A stretch of 49,852 bases of DNA from Solirubrobacteraceae bacterium (lineage in GTDB: Bacteria; Actinomycetota; Thermoleophilia; Solirubrobacterales; Solirubrobacteraceae): assembly GCA_016462625.1 (NCBI GenBank), contig JAEMSV010000020.1, forward strand, positions 1-49,852, written 5' to 3'. The position numbers were made by a program, and so were the translations under genes. This document shows, piece by piece, positions 32,953 to 40,725 of this stretch. The notes under the pieces were generated by a model. It made no database searches. It worked only from the letters and a program-made list of their open reading frames with translations, and was not told where the DNA came from. How positions within the stretch are numbered: the first letter of the stretch is position 1; every line of letters begins with the position of its first letter.

Positions 32953-35196
32953 ATGGACGGTCGACGCCTGCTGTCGGTCGGGCTCGTCGTCGGCCTCCTG
33001 GTGGCGACTGCCTTGGCCAGCCTCCTCGTCCTGCAGAGCGAGCAGGCCGATGATCGGCAGGCAGCGCGTGGCGTCGCCGATCAGGCGGCGGCGGCGGTGA
33101 CATCCACGCTGCGCCTCTCCGCGGCGGGGATGCGCGGAGCGAACGCGGTTGTCGACGCCGACGGCGAGATCCCCGCGGAGCGGTTTTCGGCCTTCGCCGA
33201 CGGCGCGCTCGCCGAGAAGACCCTGACGGCCGTCGCGTTCGCACCGCTGATCACCGCGGATGAGCGCTCCTCGTTCGGCCGGCCGATCGTCGCCCCGGCG
33301 CCTGACGGCACGCTCAGGCGGCAGGGTGACGCCGCGGAATACCTCCCGATCTCGCGCGTCTCCCCGCTCGGTGCCGAGCAGAAGCGCGCCCTCGGCTACG
33401 ACCAGCTCGGCGAGTCGCGGCGCGCGGAGGCCGCGCGCAAGGCGCGGGACACCGGGCGCCCGCAGCTGACGCGGCCCCTGGTCCTCGCCGGCACCCGCCG
33501 CCCCGGCGTGACGATCATCGAGCCGGTGTACGAGTCCGGCAAGCCGATCGACACCGTGGCGCAGCGGCGCAAGGCGTTCAGCGGCGTGATCATCGGCGCC
33601 GTTTCGGTCGACCGGCTGCGTGAGCTCGTCGCTGCGCAGCTGCCCATCGGCGCGACGTTCAGCGTGGCTGATGAGGACCGCACGCTCGTCGCCGGCCCCG
33701 CCCGCCCGGCGGCCAGCCGGAAGGTCTCGGCGTTCGGCCGCGATTGGACCGTGGGCGTGGCGCCCGGGGAATCCTCGTCCCACGCGCTCCCCGTCGTCAT
33801 CGCGATCGGCGGGACCATCCTCGCGCTGCTCGCCGGCGCGGTCCTCACCTTCTCCCGCCGGCGGGAACGGTCGCTGGAGGCCGATCGCGATCTGGCCGAG
33901 CGCATCGCCGACCGCGACGCCCTCCTGCTCGAGGTCGGCGCCACCGTCGACGCGGGCACGGCGATGGACGCACGGATGCAGGCCCTCGCGGAGCTGCTCG
34001 CGACCCGGTTTGCCGACGTCTGCGTGATCGATCATCTGGATGGTTCGGGCCGGGTGCGCCGGACCGGACTCGCGGCCCGCCGGGCGGACATCGCCGAGCG
34101 CCTGCGAGCGGTCCCCGTTCCGGCGCCCGATCCGGCGACGATGGCCGTCATCGAACGTGGCGAGCCGCTCCTCGTGGAGGACATCGACGACGACGCGCTG
34201 CGGCGGGTCTCGGCCAGCGAAGAGGAGCTCGTGGCGCGCCGCGAGCTCGGGCTGCGGTCCGCGATCATCGTGCCGCTGGCGGCACAGGGCGTGATCACGG
34301 GGGCGCTCTCGCTCTCGCTCCAGGGCGAGGGGGGGCGCCGGTTCGGCCCCGATGACCTGGCGTTCAGCGCCCAGCTCGCCCAGCGGGTCTCCCTGGCGCT
34401 CGACAACGCGCGGCTGTACGAGAGCGAGCACGAGATCGCGACGACCCTCCAGCAGGCGTTGCTGCCTCCGCGGCTTCCCGCGCCGCCGGGCGTCGAGGTC
34501 GGCGTGCGCTACCGGCCGGCCGGGACGGGGGTCATGGTGGGCGGCGACTTCTACGACCTGTTCCGCGGCGCCGAGGGGTGGATCGCGGTCGTCGGCGACG
34601 TGCGCGGCAAGGGCCCGCGCGCGGCCGCGGTCACGGCGCTCGTGCGGCACACGCTCCGCGCACGGGCCGCGACCGACGGGATCGTCGCGGCGATCGGCGC
34701 CGTCAACGATGCGCTGCGCGATCAGCACGACGACGAGCTCTTCTGCTCGATTGCGGCCGTCGAGCTCACCCTCGACGGCGACCCGCCGCAGTCCGGCCGC
34801 GTGGTCGCCGCGGTCGCCGGGCATCCGCCCCCGCTCGTCCTCGGCGCCGACCGCCAGCTGTCCGTCCTGAACGCCTCCGGCCCCGTGCTCGGCCCGTTCG
34901 AAGACCCTGAGTTCACCCCCGCCATCGCGACGCTCCGCGCCGGCGACACGCTGCTGCTCTACACCGACGGGCTCTCCGAAGCGCGTCGCGACGGTGAGCA
35001 GATGGGCGAGTCGCGGCTGTACGAGGCGGTGCGTGGCGCGCCGCGCGGGTCGCTCGGCGGGCTGCTCACCCACGTCGAGCTGGAGGCGGTGGCGTTCGCC
35101 CAGGGTCAGCCCCAGGACGACATCGCGCTCGTGGCGCTCCGCCTGCCGCTGCCGAGCGGTGAGACCAGCCAGGATTGGATGCGCGCGACCACCTGA
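32953..35196 (+). CDS. CHASE-GAF-SpoIIE (PP2C) serine/threonine phosphatase
   Basis: About 747 residues. A membrane helix at 8-28, an outside CHASE-like sensor (about 30-270, with ANAVVDADGEIPAERFSAFAD and VTIIEPVYESGKP), a second helix near 275-298 and a short coil come first. A GAF domain follows (about 320-480, SAIIVPLAAQGVITGALSL), then the SpoIIE PP2C domain (GGDFYDLF, VGDVRGKGPRAAAV, LLYTDGLSEAR, DDIALVALRL) with its metal-binding Asp residues. Such proteins dephosphorylate anti-sigma antagonists in response to external ligands; no partner lies beside it. Confidence 0.92.
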   Translation: MDGRRLLSVGLVVGLLVATALASLLVLQSEQADDRQAARGVADQAAAAVTSTLRLSAAGMRGANAVVDADGEIPAERFSAFADGALAEKTLTAVAFAPLITADERSSFGRPIVAPAPDGTLRRQGDAAEYLPISRVSPLGAEQKRALGYDQLGESRRAEAARKARDTGRPQLTRPLVLAGTRRPGVTIIEPVYESGKPIDTVAQRRKAFSGVIIGAVSVDRLRELVAAQLPIGATFSVADEDRTLVAGPARPAASRKVSAFGRDWTVGVAPGESSSHALPVVIAIGGTILALLAGAVLTFSRRRERSLEADRDLAERIADRDALLLEVGATVDAGTAMDARMQALAELLATRFADVCVIDHLDGSGRVRRTGLAARRADIAERLRAVPVPAPDPATMAVIERGEPLLVEDIDDDALRRVSASEEELVARRELGLRSAIIVPLAAQGVITGALSLSLQGEGGRRFGPDDLAFSAQLAQRVSLALDNARLYESEHEIATTLQQALLPPRLPAPPGVEVGVRYRPAGTGVMVGGDFYDLFRGAEGWIAVVGDVRGKGPRAAAVTALVRHTLRARAATDGIVAAIGAVNDALRDQHDDELFCSIAAVELTLDGDPPQSGRVVAAVAGHPPPLVLGADRQLSVLNASGPVLGPFEDPEFTPAIATLRAGDTLLLYTDGLSEARRDGEQMGESRLYEAVRGAPRGSLGGLLTHVELEAVAFAQGQPQDDIALVALRLPLPSGETSQDWMRATT

Positions 35197-35214
35197 CGAT
35201 GGCCGCGCGCATCC
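35177..35214. terminator. Bidirectional hairpin between convergent genes
   Basis: GGATGCGCGCG (35177-35187) and CGCGCGCATCC (35204-35214) are perfect 11-base inverted repeats around a 16-base loop that holds the SpoIIE stop codon. It sits between two convergent genes and could end transcription both ways. There is no T-run on either side. Confidence 0.55.
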
Positions 35215-35218
35215 GTGG

Positions 35219-36160
35219 CTATCCGCCGATGAACGGCGCCACGAACCGGCACTGGGGCCGGCGGGCGTTCGCGGGATCGAGCGCGTTGAGCATGTGCCGC
35301 AGCGCGATCGAGTCGAAGGCGATGCCCACGTGGTCGACGAGGTCGAGCGCACAGCCGTTCTGCACGACGATGTTCGTCGCATTGGACGCCTGGAGCGCCT
35401 GCGACTGGTACGGCGTTGCAACGCTGTCGTACTTCGTGCTGATGACCGTGTAGTCGCTCCCCGGAGCGGTCTCACCCAGTGCGTTGACGCCCTTGACGTA
35501 CGGCGAGAAGCTCTGCTGGTCGAGGAGCCCGGGCGCGCCGCTGCCGAGCACGCCGTAGATCGGGTTGATGAGCCAGGGCAGCACCGGCTGCAGCACACGC
35601 CCGAGGTTCGCGATGCCGGCGAGCGTCGTGCCGTGCGTGACGGGCGCAAGCGCGACGATCTTGCCGACCTTGCCCCTGCCTGCGCGCAGTGAGTACGCCC
35701 GGACCAGCAGTCCGCCCTGGGAGTGCCCGATGAGGTCGACCTTCGCCGCGCCGGTCTGCGCGCGCACCCGGTCGACGAAGTCCGTGAGGACCTGCTCGCT
35801 CTCCGCAAGCGGGTCGAGGCCGCCGATGATGCCGAGCGAGATCGGCCGCATCCCGTAGTTGAACGCGAACACGCAGTAGCCGTAGTTCTTCAGCAGCGGC
35901 GAGACCGCGTTCCAGTTCAGGCCCATATTCACGATCGTCGCGTGGACCAGGACGACGGGGCGCGGATGGGCCGCACTGGGCCGGCACGACCAGTCGTTGG
36001 CTCCCGGTGGCGGGCTGCTGGGCGAGCGTAGGAGCGCCTGCCCGGCTGCGATCGCGTTGTACGTGACGGGCAGCGCGCTGCTGGTGGCCGGCAGGGCGAG
36101 CGCCAGCGTGCCGGCGATGCCGGCAGCGACGCACGCGCGCCGAAGGCGCGAACGGGACAT
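35219..36160 (-). CDS. Secreted lipase/esterase (alpha/beta hydrolase)
   Basis: The 313-residue protein has a signal peptide (residues 1-29, ending ATSSALP). The catalytic triad is visible: Ser147 in IGHSQGG, Asp245 in TKYDSVATPY and His277 in DLVDHVGIAFD, the layout of EstA/LipA-type actinobacterial triacylglycerol lipases. The oxyanion HG motif is altered, VLVHAT rather than VLVHGT. It is divergent from a TetR regulator and the 97-base gap holds a clear palindrome, so repression by that regulator is likely. Confidence 0.92.
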   Translation of the reverse strand: MSRSRLRRACVAAGIAGTLALALPATSSALPVTYNAIAAGQALLRSPSSPPPGANDWSCRPSAAHPRPVVLVHATIVNMGLNWNAVSPLLKNYGYCVFAFNYGMRPISLGIIGGLDPLAESEQVLTDFVDRVRAQTGAAKVDLIGHSQGGLLVRAYSLRAGRGKVGKIVALAPVTHGTTLAGIANLGRVLQPVLPWLINPIYGVLGSGAPGLLDQQSFSPYVKGVNALGETAPGSDYTVISTKYDSVATPYQSQALQASNATNIVVQNGCALDLVDHVGIAFDSIALRHMLNALDPANARRPQCRFVAPFIGG

Positions 36161-36190
36161 AGAGACCTCTCTCTCCTCACCGCCAGCGCA

Positions 36191-36212
36191 TTAGGAACCA
36201 GCGGTTTCCTAA
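36191..36212. promoter_or_regulatory. Palindromic operator candidate between lipase and TetR genes
   Basis: TTAGGAA (36191-36197) and TTCCTAA (36206-36212) form a perfect 7-base inverted repeat with an 8-base centre. It lies 30 bases before the lipase ATG and 45 before the TetR GTG. The size and position suit a TetR-family dimer controlling both genes. Confidence 0.65.
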
Positions 36213-36245
36213 ACGTAACCCCGATGTATTCAGAAGGCAAGCCCG

Positions 36246-36251
36246 TACCAT
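36246..36251 (+). promoter_or_regulatory. Leaderless-type -10 of the TetR gene
   Basis: TACCAT ends 6 bases before GTG 36258, and there is no Shine-Dalgarno sequence. It supports that start codon. Confidence 0.5.
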
Positions 36252-36257
36252 CTGGGC

Positions 36258-36905
36258 GTGTCCTCATCGCCCCCGCAGCCATTGCCTCCGGGGCGTTCGG
36301 GCATTCCCCGCGAGGAGGTCGAGGCCTCGCAGCGGGGCCGGCTGCTCGACGCGATGGAACAGCTCTGCTTCGAGAGCGGGTACTCCGCCGTGCGGATCGC
36401 CGATCTGGCGGCTCGCTCCCGCACGGCCAAGCGGACGTTCTACGCGCACTTCGCCGATCGCGAGGACTGCTTCCTCGCGGCCTATGACCGCATCGACGCC
36501 GACGTGTTCGCGGCCCTCGCCCGCGGAGCGGCGAAGGCGTCGGACCCGCTCGGCCGGATCGAGTTGGCACTGACCGAGATGTGCCGGATGTTCGCCGGGG
36601 CACCTCCCCGGGCTGAGGTCTACGTCCTGTCGTCGCTGGCGGTCGGCGCGCGCGTGACCGCGCGGCGCGCCCAGTCGCTGGAGGATCTCGCCGCCTTGTA
36701 CATCGCGCTCCATGAGGTGGTCGGTGAGGCGTTCGTCCCGCGGACCCCGCTGTCACGCCTTCGCGCGCTCTCCGTCGTCGGCGCGGTCGAGCTCCCGCTG
36801 GTCACCACGCTGCGCGAAGAGGGCGCCGCGGCGCTGCCCGCGATCGCCCCGGGCCTGGCGCGTACCGCGTACTCCCTCGTCTACGAGGAGGCGTCGCCGG
36901 CCTAG
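36258..36905 (+). CDS. TetR family transcriptional regulator
   Basis: About 215 residues. A Pro-rich N-terminal arm (about 1-22) precedes the TetR DNA-binding domain, RGRLLDAMEQLCFESGYSAV followed by IADLAARSRTAKRTFYAHFADRE. The C-terminal ligand domain is helical (LARTAYSLVYEEASP at the end) and gives no hint of its ligand. It most likely binds the palindrome at 36191-36212 to control itself and the divergent lipase gene. Its stop shares CTAG with the convergent dehydrogenase gene. Confidence 0.92.
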   Translation: MSSSPPQPLPPGRSGIPREEVEASQRGRLLDAMEQLCFESGYSAVRIADLAARSRTAKRTFYAHFADREDCFLAAYDRIDADVFAALARGAAKASDPLGRIELALTEMCRMFAGAPPRAEVYVLSSLAVGARVTARRAQSLEDLAALYIALHEVVGEAFVPRTPLSRLRALSVVGAVELPLVTTLREEGAAALPAIAPGLARTAYSLVYEEASPA

Positions 36906-38197
36906 TTCGGCCGGCCGGCACCGTCGCCGAGCCGCCGCACCGGCACGCCCGCCGCGGCGAACGCTGCCGCGTCCAGCACGCCGCGCCCGTCGACGACGCC
37001 GCGGGCGCCGGCGAGGTCCGCCGGGCGCAGCTGCGCGTACTCGGCGTGGTCGGCCTGCACGATCACGCCGTGGACCGGCATGCCGTCCCACGGCTCGAAC
37101 CCGAGCGACCGCAGCTCGTCGTGGTCGTAGAGCGGGTCGTCGGCGACGGCGATCGCGCCGCGGGCCCGCAGGTTGTCGCGGAGTGGCATCGCGCCGCTGA
37201 ATGCCGTCTCCTTGACCCCACCCCGGTAGGCGACGCCCAGGATGAGGACGCGGGCGCCCTCGATCCCGCCGAGGAGCTCCTGCAGGACTGCGACCGCGTA
37301 GGCGGGCATCGCCTCGTTGACGGTTCGGGCGGCGGCGGGCAGTTGTGCGGTCGGATCCCCGGCGAGGTAGAAGCGCGGGTAGACCGGGATGCAGTGGCCG
37401 CCGACCGCGACGCCGGGACGATGGATGTGGCTGAAGGGCTGGGAGTTGGCGGCGTCGATCACCCGCTGGACGTCGACCCCGAGCGCATCGGAATGGCGTG
37501 CGAGCTCGTTGGCGAAGGCGATGTTGATGTCGCGGTAGGTCGTCTCGGCGAGCTTCGTCAGCTCCGCGGCCTCGGCGCCGCCCATCGGCCAGACCTCGAC
37601 CTCGGGCAGGAACTGGGCATAGAGCGCCGTCCCGTGGGCCTCCCCGGCCGCTGAGAGGCCGCCGACGAGCTTCGGGTAGGTGGCGAGGTCCGCGAGGATC
37701 CTGCCGCTGTAGACGCGCTCAGGGGAGAAGACGAGGTGGAAGTCGGTCTCGGCCTTCAGGCCGCTCGCCCGCTCGAGCGCGGGGGCGATCCGGTTGCGGG
37801 TGGTGCCGGTCGGCAGCGTCGTCTCGATCGCGACGGTGATGCCGCGCCGCTGCGCCGCGGCGAGGCCTCGCCCGATGTCGGCGACGACCGCGTCGACGGC
37901 GCTCCACTCGGGCGTCCCGTGGTCGTCGACGATCAGCGGCGGGACGGCGATGACGAGGTCGGGACCTTCGGCGACGGCCGCGGCCGTATCGGTCGTGGCG
38001 CGCAGTCGGCCGACGGCCACCGCGCGCGCCAGGGCCTCGTCGAGCCCGGCCTCGTTGGGAAACGGCGCCTTCCCTGCGTTCACGGTCTCCACGACGCGTG
38101 CGTCGATGTCGCACCCGACGACGGTGTGTCCCGTGTTCGTCAGCTGCGCGGCGATCGGCAGGCCGATCTTCCCGAGAGCGACCACGACGGCCTTCAC
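36902..38197 (-). CDS. Nucleotide-sugar dehydrogenase (UDP-GlcNAc/UDP-ManNAc 6-dehydrogenase, WbpA/WecC type)
   Basis: The 431-residue protein has the NAD-binding start VVVALGKIGLPIAAQLTNTG, ETTLPTGTTR, a SPERVYSGR block, and the catalytic Cys269 in VAVGGHCIPVYP. It oxidises C6 of a UDP-N-acetylhexosamine to the uronic acid using two NAD+. The VALGKIGLP version of the nucleotide motif is common in WecC/WbpA. ATG 38197 overlaps the stop of the Gfo/Idh gene (ATGA), an arrangement matching wbpA-wbpB pairs. The ManNAc versus GlcNAc preference cannot be decided. Confidence 0.9.
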   Translation of the reverse strand: MKAVVVALGKIGLPIAAQLTNTGHTVVGCDIDARVVETVNAGKAPFPNEAGLDEALARAVAVGRLRATTDTAAAVAEGPDLVIAVPPLIVDDHGTPEWSAVDAVVADIGRGLAAAQRRGITVAIETTLPTGTTRNRIAPALERASGLKAETDFHLVFSPERVYSGRILADLATYPKLVGGLSAAGEAHGTALYAQFLPEVEVWPMGGAEAAELTKLAETTYRDINIAFANELARHSDALGVDVQRVIDAANSQPFSHIHRPGVAVGGHCIPVYPRFYLAGDPTAQLPAAARTVNEAMPAYAVAVLQELLGGIEGARVLILGVAYRGGVKETAFSGAMPLRDNLRARGAIAVADDPLYDHDELRSLGFEPWDGMPVHGVIVQADHAEYAQLRPADLAGARGVVDGRGVLDAAAFAAAGVPVRRLGDGAGRPN

Positions 38198-39195
38198 GGC
38201 CGCACCGTCTCACCGCTGCGCGCGCTGCGCAGCGCGGCCTCGGCGACCTTCACCGTGTGCAGGCCCTCGGCGAGGGTCACGACGCCCGCGTCGTCGTCGC
38301 CGCCCACGTAGCGCACGAAGGTCTCGAGCTCGACGCGCAGCGGCTCGGGACGGTCCAGCGCGAAGCGGATCGCGTTGCCCTCGCTGACGCCGCGCAGCGC
38401 CTGCGCCACGGGGTCCGAGGACTGCGCCGAGCCGTTCTCGAACAGCACGAGGTCGCCCGTCAGCGTGTCCGCCTCGAGCATTCCCAGCTCGCCGAGGATG
38501 CGGGTGCGGCGGCGCTTGGTCGGGGTGACGCGGTCGACGACGCTGTTGAACATCGTGCCGTTGGCCAGCCGCCCGGTCATGAGGACGAGATCCTCGTGCG
38601 GCTCGCGGCCCATCTTGATTGCGGTCTGCGCCGCGACCTGCTCGATGTCCGAGCCGCCCAGCCAGCGCACGAGGTCGAGATCGTGGGTGGCGAGGTCGAG
38701 GACGACGCCGACGTCGCGGATCCGGTCCGGGAACGGGCCGACCCGCTCGGTGGCGATGAGGAAGACCTGGCCGATCTTGTCGATGTGCTCGCGGACGCCG
38801 AGCAGCGCCGGGTTGTAGCGCTCGACATGGCCGACGGCGCCCCGGACGCCCGCGGCGTCGATCGCGGCGATCAGCGCCTCGGCCTCGGTGAACGTCCCCG
38901 CCAGCGGCTTCTCGACGAGGACGTGCACGCCGGCGTTGGCGAGCTGGGTCGCGACAGCGGCGTGCTCGGCGGTCGGGACCGCGACGACAGCGAAATCCGG
39001 CGCGCCGGCTGCGAGCAGCGCGTCGACAGACGGGTGCACGAGGCCGGAATCGAGCACCGCGCCGTATTGGTCACCGCCCGGGTCGACCGCGCCGGCGAAT
39101 CGCGCGAACCCGCCGGTCTGCAGCAGGCGCGCGTGATGCCGGCCGATCATCCCGAGGCCGATGACCGCGCCGGATATCTGGGGAACCGCGCCCAC
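38194..39195 (-). CDS. Gfo/Idh/MocA family oxidoreductase (WbpB-like UDP-sugar 3-dehydrogenase candidate)
   Basis: The 333-residue protein begins with the Rossmann motif AVIGLGMIGRHHARLLQ and has EKP at 95-97 (VLVEKPLAGT), with Lys96 the usual catalytic residue. VGHVERYNPAL and LDLATHDLDLVRWLGG are frequent in UDP-GlcNAcA 3-dehydrogenases such as WbpB. It would make the 3-keto sugar before transamination. GTG 39195 lies 8 bases from a TACCCT on the minus strand shared with the divergent acyltransferase gene. Confidence 0.88.
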   Translation of the reverse strand: MGAVPQISGAVIGLGMIGRHHARLLQTGGFARFAGAVDPGGDQYGAVLDSGLVHPSVDALLAAGAPDFAVVAVPTAEHAAVATQLANAGVHVLVEKPLAGTFTEAEALIAAIDAAGVRGAVGHVERYNPALLGVREHIDKIGQVFLIATERVGPFPDRIRDVGVVLDLATHDLDLVRWLGGSDIEQVAAQTAIKMGREPHEDLVLMTGRLANGTMFNSVVDRVTPTKRRRTRILGELGMLEADTLTGDLVLFENGSAQSSDPVAQALRGVSEGNAIRFALDRPEPLRVELETFVRYVGGDDDAGVVTLAEGLHTVKVAEAALRSARSGETVRP

Positions 39196-39202
39196 GGCGA
39201 GC

Positions 39203-39209
39203 TAGGGTA
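39203..39209. promoter_or_regulatory. Shared near-symmetric -10 for two divergent sugar genes
   Basis: TAGGGTA contains TAGGGT (plus, 39203-39208), 9 bases before ATG 39218, and TACCCT (minus, 39209-39204), 8 bases before GTG 39195. One 7-base element could therefore open DNA for transcription both ways. Confidence 0.5.
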
Positions 39210-39217
39210 TCCCGCAG

Positions 39218-39934
39218 ATGGGCGACGCGGCCGACTACCCCGCTCCCGGGCTGGTGCTCAGCCCCTCCGCGCAGATCGGCGCGGACGTGGAGTTCGGGGC
39301 GCACGTGGTGATCCACGACGGTGTCGTGATCGGCGACGGCTGCACGATCGGCGACCACGCCGTGCTCGGCAAGCCGCCGTCGCTCAGCTCGCGGTCCTCG
39401 ACCGCGAGTGAGGATCCGCTGCCGCCGCTGACGCTGGCGGCGGGTGTCGTCGTCTCGACCGGCGCCGTCGTCTTCACGGGCAGCTCGGTGGGCGAGGGCT
39501 CGATCATCGGCGACCAGGCCTACGTGCGGGAGCGCACCACGGTCGGGGCTGACAGCGTCGTCGGCCGGGGCGCGGGCGTCGACAACGACGTGACCGTCGG
39601 CGATCGCGTGCGCCTGCAGTCGCAGACGTACCTCACGGCCTACTCGCGCGTCGAGGACGACGTCTTCCTCGGCCCGTGCGCCATGACGACCAACGACGAC
39701 ACGATGGCCCGCCACGCGCCCGGATCGCCGCTTCACGGCGCCGTGCTCCGGCGCGCTTGCCGGATCGGCGGCGGCGCGGTGCTGCTGCCCGGCGTCGAGA
39801 TCGGCGAGGAGGCGTTCGTGGCCGCGGGCGCCGTCGTCACGCGCGACGTGCCGCCGCGCAAGCTCGTGTGGGGCGTCCCAGCCCGGGTCGTCCGCGACGT
39901 GCCGGACGACCAGCTCCTCGAACGATGGGCGTGA
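39218..39934 (+). CDS. Hexapeptide-repeat acyltransferase (WbpD-like candidate)
   Basis: The 238-residue protein is a left-handed beta-helix with many hexapeptide repeats (IGADVEFGAHVVIHDGVVIG; VGEGSIIGDQAYV; IGGGAVLLPGVEIGEEAFVA). It ends LVWGVPARVVRDVP, the LbetaH cap of sugar O/N-acetyltransferases. In a WbpD role it would acetylate the 3-amino group of a UDP-2-acetamido-3-amino uronic acid. It is divergent from the Gfo/Idh gene and overlaps the next ORF by 10 bases. Confidence 0.87.
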   Translation: MGDAADYPAPGLVLSPSAQIGADVEFGAHVVIHDGVVIGDGCTIGDHAVLGKPPSLSSRSSTASEDPLPPLTLAAGVVVSTGAVVFTGSSVGEGSIIGDQAYVRERTTVGADSVVGRGAGVDNDVTVGDRVRLQSQTYLTAYSRVEDDVFLGPCAMTTNDDTMARHAPGSPLHGAVLRRACRIGGGAVLLPGVEIGEEAFVAAGAVVTRDVPPRKLVWGVPARVVRDVPDDQLLERWA

Positions 39935-40725
39935 CGGCCGCGGAGACCGCGCGCGCCGCCGCCATCGCGGCGGCTGCGGTCCGAGGCGTCCGCCCTCCGG
40001 GCCTGCGACGTCCTGGAGCGATCGAGTCGCCGATCGCGCGCCGCAGGCGCCAGCGGGCCGAGCGGCGGACGCGGGCGATCGGCGTGGTTGCGGGCGCCTT
40101 GGCGGCCGTCGTCGCGGGCGGCGAGCTCGCACGGGTCTGGTCGCGCGGGTCGGCGCCGCTGCCGGCGGAGACCAACGATCTGGTCGGCGCCGCCGAGGAG
40201 GCGGTCCGCGAGACCGTCGCGGTGGCCCGTGAGGGATACCGCGGCGCGTCGGCCGAGGAGCGCGCGCTGGTGAACCTCCTCGTCGCGTTCACCGCGACGT
40301 TCGGGATCGCCCGCTACACGACCTACGGCCTCCGCACCCGGGGCCGGGTGGGGCCGTTCCGCAACCTTGTGATCGCCGACAACCACGTGCACCACTTCAT
40401 CCCGGGGATCGTCCTGGCGTTCGTCTCCGGCGCGATCGGCATCGTCGCGCGCGACGAGCGCATCGACCCGATCCTCGCCTGGCCGTTCGGAGCCGGCGTC
40501 GCGCTGACGCTCGACGAGTCGGCCCTACTGCTCAAGCTCGACGACGTCTACTGGACCGAGGAGGGCGTGGTCAGCGTCCAGATCGCGCTGGCGACCGTCG
40601 CGATGCTCTCCGCGGGTGCGCTGGCGCTTCGCGTACTCGTCCGGGGCGAACGTCGGGTCCTGGATGTATCGTCGGAGACGTGGAGGAGCAGCCCCCCCGC
40701 TCCGACGACGACAGCGATCCCCTGA
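39925..40725 (+). CDS. Integral membrane protein of unknown function
   Basis: About 266 residues with ATG 39925 overlapping the acyltransferase end. A basic cytoplasmic N terminus (RRRRQRAERRTR) leads into one helix (AIGVVAGALAAVVAGGELA). After a charged loop there are about four more helices. Conserved-looking motifs are DNHVHHFIPGIVLAFVSGAI and LDESALLLKLDDVYW; the three histidines and neighbouring acids resemble a metal or proton site. I do not know the family. The RDD gene starts inside its last 46 bases. Confidence 0.75.
   Translation: MGVTAAETARAAAIAAAAVRGVRPPGLRRPGAIESPIARRRRQRAERRTRAIGVVAGALAAVVAGGELARVWSRGSAPLPAETNDLVGAAEEAVRETVAVAREGYRGASAEERALVNLLVAFTATFGIARYTTYGLRTRGRVGPFRNLVIADNHVHHFIPGIVLAFVSGAIGIVARDERIDPILAWPFGAGVALTLDESALLLKLDDVYWTEEGVVSVQIALATVAMLSAGALALRVLVRGERRVLDVSSETWRSSPPAPTTTAIP

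Noticed and set aside
32842..35808. Long minus-strand open frame (about 988 codons) opposite the SpoIIE phosphatase and lipase region
   Set aside because: It has no domain signature and an Arg/Pro/Gly-heavy composition typical of antisense frames at this GC content; the plus-strand phosphatase covers the same DNA with full motifs.
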